NCBI RefSeq assembly: GCF_052169755.1
Contig: NZ_JBQNBV010000001.1
Coordinates: forward strand, 1-47,732
Length of the DNA: 47,732 bases
Direction: 5' to 3'
Source: Selenomonas sp052169755
GTDB lineage: Bacteria; Bacillota; Negativicutes; Selenomonadales; Selenomonadaceae
Shown here: positions 41,466-47,732 of the stretch, one piece after another
How the letters are laid out: every line of letters starts with the position of its first letter
Numbering within the stretch: the first letter of the stretch is position 1
The notes under the pieces: generated by a model
The model's input: the letters and a program-made list of their open reading frames with translations, nothing else
Told to the model about the DNA's origin: nothing
Database searches by the model: none
Program-made: the position numbers and the translations under genes

Positions 41466-42270
41466 GACGAGCATCATCATCCTGAGCTATAACACGCTGG
41501 AGCTTTTGCAGCTCTGCGTCAACAGTATACGCGAATATACCGAGGTGGGAACGTATGAGATCATCGTTGTAGAGAATGCCTCGAAGGACGGCTCTGCCGA
41601 GTGGCTCAGGGAGCAGATGGATCTCCGCTGCATTTACAACGAGGAAAACAGGGGCTTCCCCGGGGGCTGCAATCAGGGACTCACGGCAGCGACGGGCAGA
41701 GATCTGCTGCTTTTGAACAGCGATACCGTCGTCACGAAGGACTGGCTGAAGAATCTTCGCCTTGCGCTTTACAGCAGCGCCAGGGTCGGCGCCGTGAGCT
41801 GTGTCACGAATTACTGCTCCAACAGCCAGCAGATCGAGGTGCCCTACGAGCGCTTGGAAGATATGCAGGCATTTGCAGCACGCCACAACGTGCCGAATCC
41901 CGCCCTTTGGCGAAAGAGGACGACGCTCGTGGGCTTCTGCTATCTGTTCAAGCGAGAGGTGTTCGAGAAGGTAGGCTTCCTCGATGAGAGGTTCAGCCCC
42001 GGCAACTTCGAGGATGACGACTACTCCCTGCGCATCCTGCAGGCGGGATACGATCTCCTGATCTGCCAGGACACCTTCATCCATCATTTCGGGCACGGGA
42101 GCTTCCTGAAGGGGGGCACGGAGCAGGAGATGCTGGAAAAGCTCAAGCGCGCGGAAGCCCTGGTCGAGCGCAATCAGGCGTTGTTTCAGGAGAAGTGGCG
42201 CGTGCCGGAAATGTATAAGGCGATGGAACCGGAAGAGCTTCGCCGCTATTTGCAGGATGCGAGCCGGTGA
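41455..42270 (+). CDS. GT2 family glycosyltransferase (free-standing module A)
   Basis: A 271-residue GT2 transferase, very close to the first 270 residues of the protein at 34252: TSIIILSYNTLELLQLC, VVENASKDGSAEWL, GFPGGCNQGL, LLLNSDTVVTKDWLKNLR, FEDDDYSLRILQAGYDLL. At DNA level the first 20 bases after the second codon (CATAAGACGAGCATCATCAT) are identical in both genes, so the duplication is fairly recent. The DXD-type Asp pair lies in LNSDTV. It begins within the end of the preceding gene (11-base overlap, GGAAGGGGA site). Resembles rhamnosyltransferase-type GT2 enzymes; the sugar is not known. Confidence 0.87.
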   Translation: MRHKTSIIILSYNTLELLQLCVNSIREYTEVGTYEIIVVENASKDGSAEWLREQMDLRCIYNEENRGFPGGCNQGLTAATGRDLLLLNSDTVVTKDWLKNLRLALYSSARVGAVSCVTNYCSNSQQIEVPYERLEDMQAFAARHNVPNPALWRKRTTLVGFCYLFKREVFEKVGFLDERFSPGNFEDDDYSLRILQAGYDLLICQDTFIHHFGHGSFLKGGTEQEMLEKLKRAEALVERNQALFQEKWRVPEMYKAMEPEELRRYLQDASR

Positions 42271-42323
42271 TGGGGTAGGGGCAGGCGTTTCCCCGAATCC
42301 ATAAAGACAAAGGAGATGAAATC

Positions 42324-43097
42324 TTGAAGACAGTTCTTTTGGCGGGTGGCTTCGGCACGCGCATCACGGAAGAGTCGGAAAGACGACCCAAGCCGATGGT
42401 GGAGATCGGCGGTATGCCGATTCTCTGGCATATCATGAAGGGATACAGTCATTTCGGGTTCAATGAATTTGTTATATGCGCGGGTTATAAGCAGCATATG
42501 ATAAAGGAGTGGTTTGCCGATTACTTCCTGCACACCTCGGATATCACGTTTGACTTTACGCAGGAAAACCGTATGATTGTGCACAACCAGCACACGGAGC
42601 CGTGGAAGGTCACGATCGTCGATACGGGGCTTGACACTCTGACAGGCGGGCGCATCCGGCGCATCCGCAAGTATGTGGATGACGAGACTTTCATGATGAC
42701 CTACGGCGACGGTGTGGCGGACGTCGACATCGGTGAGCTCGTGCGCTTCCATAAGTCGCACGGCAAGGCGGCCACCCTGACGGCGATCATGCAGAAGCAG
42801 CAGAAGGGCATCCTCGACATTGGCTACGACAACTCCGTGCATGCGTTTCGCGAGAAGTCGATGGAGGACAGCGCACCGATCAATGCGGGCTACATGGTGC
42901 TTGAGCCATCGGTCTTTGACTTCATCGACGGCGATTCGACCGTGTTTGAGCAGAAGCCGCTGGAAGAGCTGGCGAAGAGAAGCGAACTCAAGTGCTATCT
43001 GCACAGCGGCTTCTGGCAGTGCATGGATACGCTGCGCGAGAAACTTTTGCTTGAGCGCCTTTGGCAGAATGACAAGGCGCCATGGAAGCTTTGGTGA
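42324..43097 (+). CDS. rfbF: Glucose-1-phosphate cytidylyltransferase
   Basis: A 257-residue nucleotidyltransferase. LAGGFGTRITEESERRPKPM is the nucleotide-binding signature, followed by VEIGGMPILWHIMKGYSHFG and FVICAGYKQHMIKEWF. YGDGVADVDIGELVRFHKSH and INAGYMVLEPSVFDFIDGD are typical of RfbF. It makes CDP-glucose from CTP and glucose-1-phosphate, the first step to CDP-deoxy sugars. The start is TTG 42324, 8 nt after AAGGAG. The usual next gene, CDP-glucose 4,6-dehydratase (rfbG), is not in the window. Confidence 0.93.
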   Translation: MKTVLLAGGFGTRITEESERRPKPMVEIGGMPILWHIMKGYSHFGFNEFVICAGYKQHMIKEWFADYFLHTSDITFDFTQENRMIVHNQHTEPWKVTIVDTGLDTLTGGRIRRIRKYVDDETFMMTYGDGVADVDIGELVRFHKSHGKAATLTAIMQKQQKGILDIGYDNSVHAFREKSMEDSAPINAGYMVLEPSVFDFIDGDSTVFEQKPLEELAKRSELKCYLHSGFWQCMDTLREKLLLERLWQNDKAPWKLW

Positions 43098-43142
43098 AGA
43101 GTGACGTGCGCTCCGCACAGTTTGCAGAGAAAGAGGAATATG

Positions 43143-44111
43143 ATGAAACTGGAAAAGCTCTATGATTTGTACCAAGAGGGGAAGGCGCCGAAGCGTCTTT
43201 ATTGGGAGCTGGCGCGCGAGCGGCTTGTGCCTCTCTTGGAGGTGCAGCAGATCGTCAAGAAAAATCCCTATTGCAGGAGCGTCGAGATCCGCGAGGACGG
43301 CATCGTGCTCAAGACGCAGGATATTGCGCTCTTCTTCGACATGACGCAGAATATCTGCCGTGCGGAGACGATTCTCATCGGCACGGAGGGCGAGGAGATC
43401 GACTTTATGAGCCGCTTCATCCCGACAAATGCCGTGATCTTCGACATCGGTGCGAACGTCGGGCGCGTGAGCCTGGGGCTGGCGAAGGCGCATGAGGATG
43501 CGACGATCTATGCCTTTGAGCCGGTGGCGGACACCTTCTGCGGCTTGGAGAAGAATCTTCGTCTGAATGCGTGCGAGGAGCAGATCAAGGCGCATCACAT
43601 GGGCTTCTACAGCGAGAGCGGCGACCTCAAGTTCTTTGTGCCTGCGGCGAACGAGGCGGCGTCTTTGCGTCCCGTCACCGATACATACTACTTCAAGGAA
43701 GGCGATCAGGGGCAGGGCGAGCGCAGGGATCGCTTGGACGAGGTCATCTGCCCCGTCGATACGCTCGACCGCTTCGTTAAGGCGAACGGCATCACGCGCA
43801 TCGATTTCATCAAGTGCGACACGGAGGGCGCCGAGAAGATGGTCTTCGCTGGCGGCGCACATGTGTTCAGCGAGCTGCGCCCCGTCGTCTATACGGAGAT
43901 GCTTAGAAAGCACGCGGCGCGATTCGACTACCATCCGAACGATATTATCGAGATGTTCAAGGGCTGGGGCTATGCGTGCTATACGTCAGAAGGAGAGAAG
44001 CTGTTTCCTTTTGCAAAGATGGACGAGACGACGCAGGAGACGAATTTCTTCTTCCTGCATGGCGAGAAGCATCGGGAACTTCTGGATAAATATGCCGATG
44101 GAAGCGTGTGA
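43143..44111 (+). CDS. FkbM family methyltransferase
   Basis: A 322-residue protein. The N-terminal 90 residues are an extension; the methyltransferase follows with NAVIFDIGANVGRVSLGLAK (SAM motif I), IYAFEPVADTFCGLEKNLRL, then TRIDFIKCDTEGAEKMVFAG and RPVVYTEMLRKHAARFDYHP. FkbM enzymes O-methylate sugars or related hydroxyls using S-adenosylmethionine. Two adjacent ATGs (43140, 43143) follow AAGAGGA; the second has better spacing. It sits between rfbF and a second FkbM gene, so it probably methylates a sugar of the same glycan. Confidence 0.88.
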   Translation: MKLEKLYDLYQEGKAPKRLYWELARERLVPLLEVQQIVKKNPYCRSVEIREDGIVLKTQDIALFFDMTQNICRAETILIGTEGEEIDFMSRFIPTNAVIFDIGANVGRVSLGLAKAHEDATIYAFEPVADTFCGLEKNLRLNACEEQIKAHHMGFYSESGDLKFFVPAANEAASLRPVTDTYYFKEGDQGQGERRDRLDEVICPVDTLDRFVKANGITRIDFIKCDTEGAEKMVFAGGAHVFSELRPVVYTEMLRKHAARFDYHPNDIIEMFKGWGYACYTSEGEKLFPFAKMDETTQETNFFFLHGEKHRELLDKYADGSV

Positions 44112-44215
44112 TGAAAATGCGCTTTCGCTTGTCAGCGTAGGATGCGGGAAAGATTTCCCGTTTGGAAGCGGTGGCGTTTGACCGATGAATCATTTGATGT
44201 TTTGAGGTGAATGGT

Positions 44216-45234
44216 ATGGAAGAGTATATTCTATATGCTGATGTGCCGGAGAAAAATCGACAGGTTAGGGATTTTATTGCTAATACCGGGGGGGGTATAT
44301 TGGCTGCGTTGATCGCGATCCGAAAAAATGGGATGTAGATCAGAAGATATATGCTCCTTCTTTTCTTGCAAAGCATCCCGAAGCAAAGGTCGTTATCACG
44401 AGTTTTGATATTGAGGGAATTGCAAAGTATATTCGCCAACAAGGTTGGATGAATGAGATCTTTGTCTATCCTTATTGGCGATATCCGTTTTTCTTTGATG
44501 CGGGAGAAGATCCAAGGGACTGGGCTGAGGCGAATCGAGAAAAGCTGCTGCAAATCTATGATAGCTGCGATCCTTGCAATTTGGCTTATATCGAGGAGCT
44601 TGTTCGTCAGCGGCGCATGGACTTTGCGCCGATTCGTTTGCAGGATTTGTGGGATTATCTTCCGTATGAGCGTTATTTCGTAGATGGTGCGCTCGTTTCG
44701 CATCAAGGCGATGTGACGTTTGTGGATTGCGGCGCTTATGATGGAGATACGATTGCTGCTTTTTGGCAGAGTGTTGGCGAGCGGCTGAGGAGGGTATATG
44801 CTTTTGAGCCGAGTTCCGAGAATTATCGCTCCCTGCAGCAGAATTTAAGGCACTTGGGTCTGCTGGCGCAGACGGAGTCTTTTTGCTGCGGCGTTTCTGA
44901 TCGACGGGGCAGGGCGCGATTCACGGAAAACAAGACGATGAGCTTCATTGATTCGAAGGGTGTGACGGAGATCGACCTTTGCAGACTGGATGACTGTGTA
45001 GGCGAAGTAGAAGGACATCTTTACATTAAGATGGATATCGAAGGTTTTGAAGTTCCTGCGCTGCAAGGTGCAGCTCATTTGATTGAGAAGCATCATCCGT
45101 ATATGGCGATTTGCACCTACCATAAGTGGAATGATTATATAGAAATACCTGAAACCATAAAGTCTATTCGTGCGGATTATGATTTTTATCTGCGTGGGGG
45201 TATGCATACGATATGCCATATCGTGCCCCGTTGA
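44216..45234 (+). pseudogene. FkbM family methyltransferase, frameshifted at a G8 tract (probably phase-variable)
   Basis: GAGGTGA at 44204-44210 is followed by ATG 44216 and 24 codons ending FIANT. A run of eight Gs (44288-44295) then throws the frame off, to a TAG at 44336. With nine Gs the frame continues GYIGCVDRDPKKWDVDQKIY without a stop to 45234, making 339 residues. The restored protein has an N-terminal Rossmann-like domain (CVDRDPKKW, KVVITSFDIEGIAKYI) and a C-terminal FkbM methyltransferase (VTFVDCGAYDGDTIAAFW, VYAFEPSSENYRSLQQNL, YIKMDIEGFEVPALQGAA). As read, only a 40-residue peptide or a protein from an internal ATG (44449, 261 residues) could be made. The gene is richer in A+T than its neighbours. 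A sequencing miscount in the homopolymer is the main alternative. Confidence 0.85.
44288..44295. repeat. G8 homopolymer tract in the FkbM gene
   Basis: Eight consecutive Gs beginning exactly at a codon boundary (codon 25). Gain of one G or loss of two restores the downstream frame; the present length is the off state. Confidence 0.95.
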
Positions 45235-45312
45235 TTAAGTGCATGTCGTTTGCAAGATCGGTCGACGGGTATCATTCGTGCAAGGGTTTTTCAACGACGG
45301 GAGGGATTTGCC

Positions 45313-46932
45313 TTGGGAGAACGGCTGCTGCTTGACTGTACGCTGCGTGACGGTGGCTATGTAAACAATTGGGAATTTGGTTACGATCAGATCGTGGAAA
45401 TTTTTAATCGGCTCGTAAGTTCGGGCGTGGAGTTTATCGAGGTGGGTTTTCTCGATGAAAAGAGCACCTTTGATCGCGGACGTACCGTCCTGCCCGATAC
45501 GGCTTCTGTCAATCGGATGTTTGAAGGGGTGGATAAAGGAAGCTCGCTTGTTCTCGGCATGATCGACTACGGCGCCTGCGGCATCGAGCGTTTAGAGCCG
45601 TGTGAAGAGACGTTCCTCGACGGCATTCGCGTGATTTTTAAGGAAGCGAAGATGAAGGAAGCTCTGGCTTTTTGCGCCGAGGTCAAGAAGCTCGGCTACA
45701 AAGTCTTTGCCCAGATGGTTTCCGTCACGACGTATACGGATGAGAAGCTCGCCGAGTATGCGAAGCTTGTCAACGAGGTCATGCCCTATGCGACGTCGAT
45801 GGTCGATACTTACGGACTGCTCGACGAGGAGCATTTGTGCCATATATACGGCATCCTGGACGCAAATCTCGACCCGCAGATTCTTGTCGGCTATCACGCG
45901 CACAACAATTTCCAGCTCGGCTATGCGAATGCGAAGCACTTTCTCTCGCTCGATTCGGAGCGCGGTCTCTTGGCGGACGGCACGCTCTACGGCATGGGAA
46001 AGAGCGCGGGCAACGCGCCGCTGGAGCTTCTGCTGATGTTCCGCAACGACAAGCAGGGTGCAGGCTACCATGTGACGCAGGCGCTTGAAGCCATCGACAA
46101 CGTCATCATGGAGATCTATCAGAGGCAGTATTGGGGCTACAATCTCTTCTACTACATCGCGTCCTCGATGCACTGTCATCCGAACTACGTAAGCCGCCTC
46201 ATGAACAAGCGCACGCTGTCGGTCAAGCAGATCCGCGATATTTTGAAAACCCTTGAGCCAGCGAAGAGTCTGCTCTACGACGAGGCGTACATCGAAAGGC
46301 TCTATCGCGAGTATCAGAGCATTGAGTGCGACGATCGGGAGACTCTTCGCATCCTGAAAGAGAAGCTAGGGCGGCGTCCGCTTCTGCTCCTTGGCCCTGC
46401 GCGCAGCATGACGAAGGAACGTGCGACGGTGAAGCGGTTTATCGAGGAGAAGAAGCCGCGCGTCATCGCCGTGAACTATGCGCCGCCGACGATCGAGGTC
46501 GATGCCATCTTCATGGCGAAGTCGAAGCGCTACATGCAGCTTTTCAGCGACCTGCAGCACAACGTCAACCGCGATAAGCCGATCGTCGCGACGTCCAACA
46601 TGACGAAGTCGGACGGCAGCTTCCCCTATGTGCTCAACTACAGCTCACTCATCGACCGGGACGCGGAGATCATCGACAACGCGCTCGTCATGATCTTGAA
46701 GGCGATCCTGCGCATGGAGGTGCCCGCCGTGACGCTCGCGGGCTTCGACGGCTACTCGAAGCGAAGCCGCAACTACTTCGACGAGAACAAGGAGTACCGC
46801 GTCGACGGCAGCCGCGCCGAATATCTGAACAAGTACATCGGCGGCTTCCTGCGCAGCATCGCGGGCAAGATTCACATCGACTTCCTCACGAAGACGCGCT
46901 ACGAGTGGCAGGCGGAGGAAGGCGAAAGATGA
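45313..46932 (+). CDS. HMGL-like aldolase domain protein with an additional C-terminal domain
   Basis: A 539-residue protein. The first 270 residues are a DRE-TIM aldolase: LLLDCTLRDGGYVNNWEFGY, EFIEVGFLDE, SMVDTYGLLDEEHL, VGYHAHNNFQLGYANA and LADGTLYGMGKSAGNAPLEL, with the metal ligands Asp and HAHNN in place. After a helical part, about 360-539 form a second domain (RRPLLLLGPARSMTKERATV, PRVIAVNYAPPTIEVDAIFM, PIVATSNMTKSDGSF). This resembles the MptE/DUF115-type fold, but I am less sure of it. Such proteins occur in surface polysaccharide loci beside TPP enzymes and reductases, where they may build or cleave an unusual sugar acid. TTG 45313 is used: GGGAGGG lies 7 nt upstream. It overlaps the next gene by four bases. 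Confidence 0.8.
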   Translation: MGERLLLDCTLRDGGYVNNWEFGYDQIVEIFNRLVSSGVEFIEVGFLDEKSTFDRGRTVLPDTASVNRMFEGVDKGSSLVLGMIDYGACGIERLEPCEETFLDGIRVIFKEAKMKEALAFCAEVKKLGYKVFAQMVSVTTYTDEKLAEYAKLVNEVMPYATSMVDTYGLLDEEHLCHIYGILDANLDPQILVGYHAHNNFQLGYANAKHFLSLDSERGLLADGTLYGMGKSAGNAPLELLLMFRNDKQGAGYHVTQALEAIDNVIMEIYQRQYWGYNLFYYIASSMHCHPNYVSRLMNKRTLSVKQIRDILKTLEPAKSLLYDEAYIERLYREYQSIECDDRETLRILKEKLGRRPLLLLGPARSMTKERATVKRFIEEKKPRVIAVNYAPPTIEVDAIFMAKSKRYMQLFSDLQHNVNRDKPIVATSNMTKSDGSFPYVLNYSSLIDRDAEIIDNALVMILKAILRMEVPAVTLAGFDGYSKRSRNYFDENKEYRVDGSRAEYLNKYIGGFLRSIAGKIHIDFLTKTRYEWQAEEGER

Positions 46933-47669
46933 GGCGGCTCGAAGGCAGGATCGCCCTCATCACGGGCGCGACGTCGGGCATCGGTCGCGCGTCGGCGCGC
47001 CTCTTCGCCGCCGAGGGTGCAGAGGTCGTCTGCGTGGGCAGGGACGAGGCGCGCGGCGCGACTGTCGTGCAGGAGATCGAAGAGATGCATGCGGGGCGCG
47101 CACGCTTCATCGCAGCGGATGTAACACTTGCTGCTGACATCGCGAAGATTCTCGAAGTAGTGAAGACGGAGTACGGACGGCTCGACGTCCTTTTCAACAA
47201 TGCGGGCGTTTTCGTGACGCGGGCGATCGATGAGATCGACGAGGCGGCATGGGAGCGCGTCTTTCGTACGAATGCGAAGGCGGCGATGGATATGACGGCG
47301 GCGTTTTTGCCGCTCTTGCAGGAATCGAAGGGCGTGATTTTGAACACGGCTTCGATCGGCGGCCTGCCTTATCATATCGCGGGAAGCAAGACGTACCTCT
47401 ACGCTTCGTCGAAGGCGGCGCTGATTCAGTTCACGAAGCTCTGTGCGCTGAATTTTGCGCCCGATGTGCGCGTGAACTGTCTCGCGCCCGGCATCACGGA
47501 CACGCCGATCTACACGAATCGCGACTTTTCGCGCTTTTCGGGCATACCGATGGGGCGCGTCGCCGACGCTCTCGAGGTGGCGCGTGCGGCGCTCTTTCTC
47601 GTCTCGGATGAGGCTTCTTACATCACAGGCGCGGTGCTGCCCGTTGACGGCGGCGCGTCGCTGAAGTAG
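46929..47669 (+). CDS. Short-chain dehydrogenase/reductase (SDR)
   Basis: A 246-residue classical SDR. The cofactor motif is TGATSGIG (about 13-20), followed by NNAG near 85 (FNNAGVF), catalytic Ser in NTASIGGLPYH, the YxxxK motif YLYASSKAAL, and PGITDTPIYT with ITGAVLPVDGG at the end. It would reduce a keto group with NAD(P)H. Its ATG overlaps the stop of the aldolase gene and a probable TPP enzyme starts 13 bases after it, so the three very likely act in one pathway. Confidence 0.9.
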   Translation: MRRLEGRIALITGATSGIGRASARLFAAEGAEVVCVGRDEARGATVVQEIEEMHAGRARFIAADVTLAADIAKILEVVKTEYGRLDVLFNNAGVFVTRAIDEIDEAAWERVFRTNAKAAMDMTAAFLPLLQESKGVILNTASIGGLPYHIAGSKTYLYASSKAALIQFTKLCALNFAPDVRVNCLAPGITDTPIYTNRDFSRFSGIPMGRVADALEVARAALFLVSDEASYITGAVLPVDGGASLK

Positions 47670-47681
47670 CGGAGGTGTTTC

Positions 47682-47732
47682 ATGAAGGTCAAGGTATCGG
47701 ACTATATCGCGGATTTTCTTGTCAAAAAAGGC
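47682..47732 (+). CDS. Start of a probable thiamine-pyrophosphate-binding enzyme (truncated)
   Basis: GGAGGTG precedes ATG 47682, and 17 codons run to the window end (MKVKVSDYIADFLVKKG). This opening is typical of acetolactate-synthase-like TPP enzymes found in polysaccharide loci. Only the N-terminus is visible, so the call rests on this motif and on the neighbours. Confidence 0.6.
   Translation, partial: MKVKVSDYIADFLVKKG

Noticed and set aside
44145..44160. CGGGAAA-GA-TTTCCCG palindrome between the two FkbM genes
   Set aside because: Perfect 7-bp arms but a two-base loop and no T-run; not a terminator, and no other evidence of function.

Overview
The window looks like a chromosome segment of a diderm Firmicute of the Negativicutes, most likely a Selenomonas-like member of the Selenomonadaceae. 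I infer this from two things in one stretch: a full outer-membrane assembly cluster (Mla lipid transport, TolC, TamB, BamA, Skp/OmpH proteins, LpxD, an LpxL-type acyltransferase), and a block whose order closely follows the Bacillus yaaR-holB-ricT(yaaT)-trmN6(yabB)-rsmI-abrB-metS-tatD(yabD)-yabE region. Genes are GC-rich, Shine-Dalgarno sites are strong, and TTG and GTG starts are common. No rRNA, tRNA, CRISPR array or insertion sequence was seen.

Layout. 1-510 (-): 5' end of a type I restriction-modification hsdM. 511-1016: AT-rich divergent intergenic region. 1017-15140 (+): envelope operon(s): AMIN/phosphodiester glycosidase protein, small lipoyl-like exported protein, S55 (SpoIVB-type) protein, MlaE-MlaF-MlaD (MlaD carries a C-terminal barrel-like domain), TolC, TamB, a sigma-70 family factor and a single-pass membrane protein. 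15141-15358: regulatory region with two look-alike promoters and a palindrome. 15359-22669 (+): BamA, an unrecognised envelope protein, three consecutive OmpH/Skp-family proteins, LpxD and LpxL. 22757-31113: the Bacillus-like housekeeping block, in which only abrB is on the minus strand. 31195-32514 (-): an Rpn-family nuclease gene with a likely internal small gene and 12-bp repeats, plus a hypothetical gene. 32641-34103 (+): amino-acid permease with a small overlapping upstream ORF. 34252-47732 (+): a surface-glycan locus with large modular glycosyltransferases, RfbF, two FkbM methyltransferases, an aldolase-domain protein, an SDR and the start of a probable TPP enzyme.

How it fits together. 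The first two thirds build and maintain the outer membrane: MlaEFD and TamB for lipid traffic, BamA and Skp proteins for barrel proteins, LpxD and LpxL for lipid A. The last third would decorate it with polysaccharide.

Most notable observations: (1) a G8 tract at 44288-44295 puts an FkbM methyltransferase out of frame, and nine Gs would restore a 339-residue protein, which suggests phase variation; (2) the Rpn gene has a strong internal ribosome-binding site and start, matching a gene-within-gene toxin/antitoxin layout; (3) the glycosyltransferase modules are rearranged (A-B-C-D in one gene, B-C-D followed by A in two overlapping genes); (4) MlaD is fused to a barrel-like domain; (5) an uncharacterised POTRA/barrel-like protein is translationally coupled to bamA; (6) a sigma factor and membrane-protein pair sits directly upstream of two near-identical tandem promoters.
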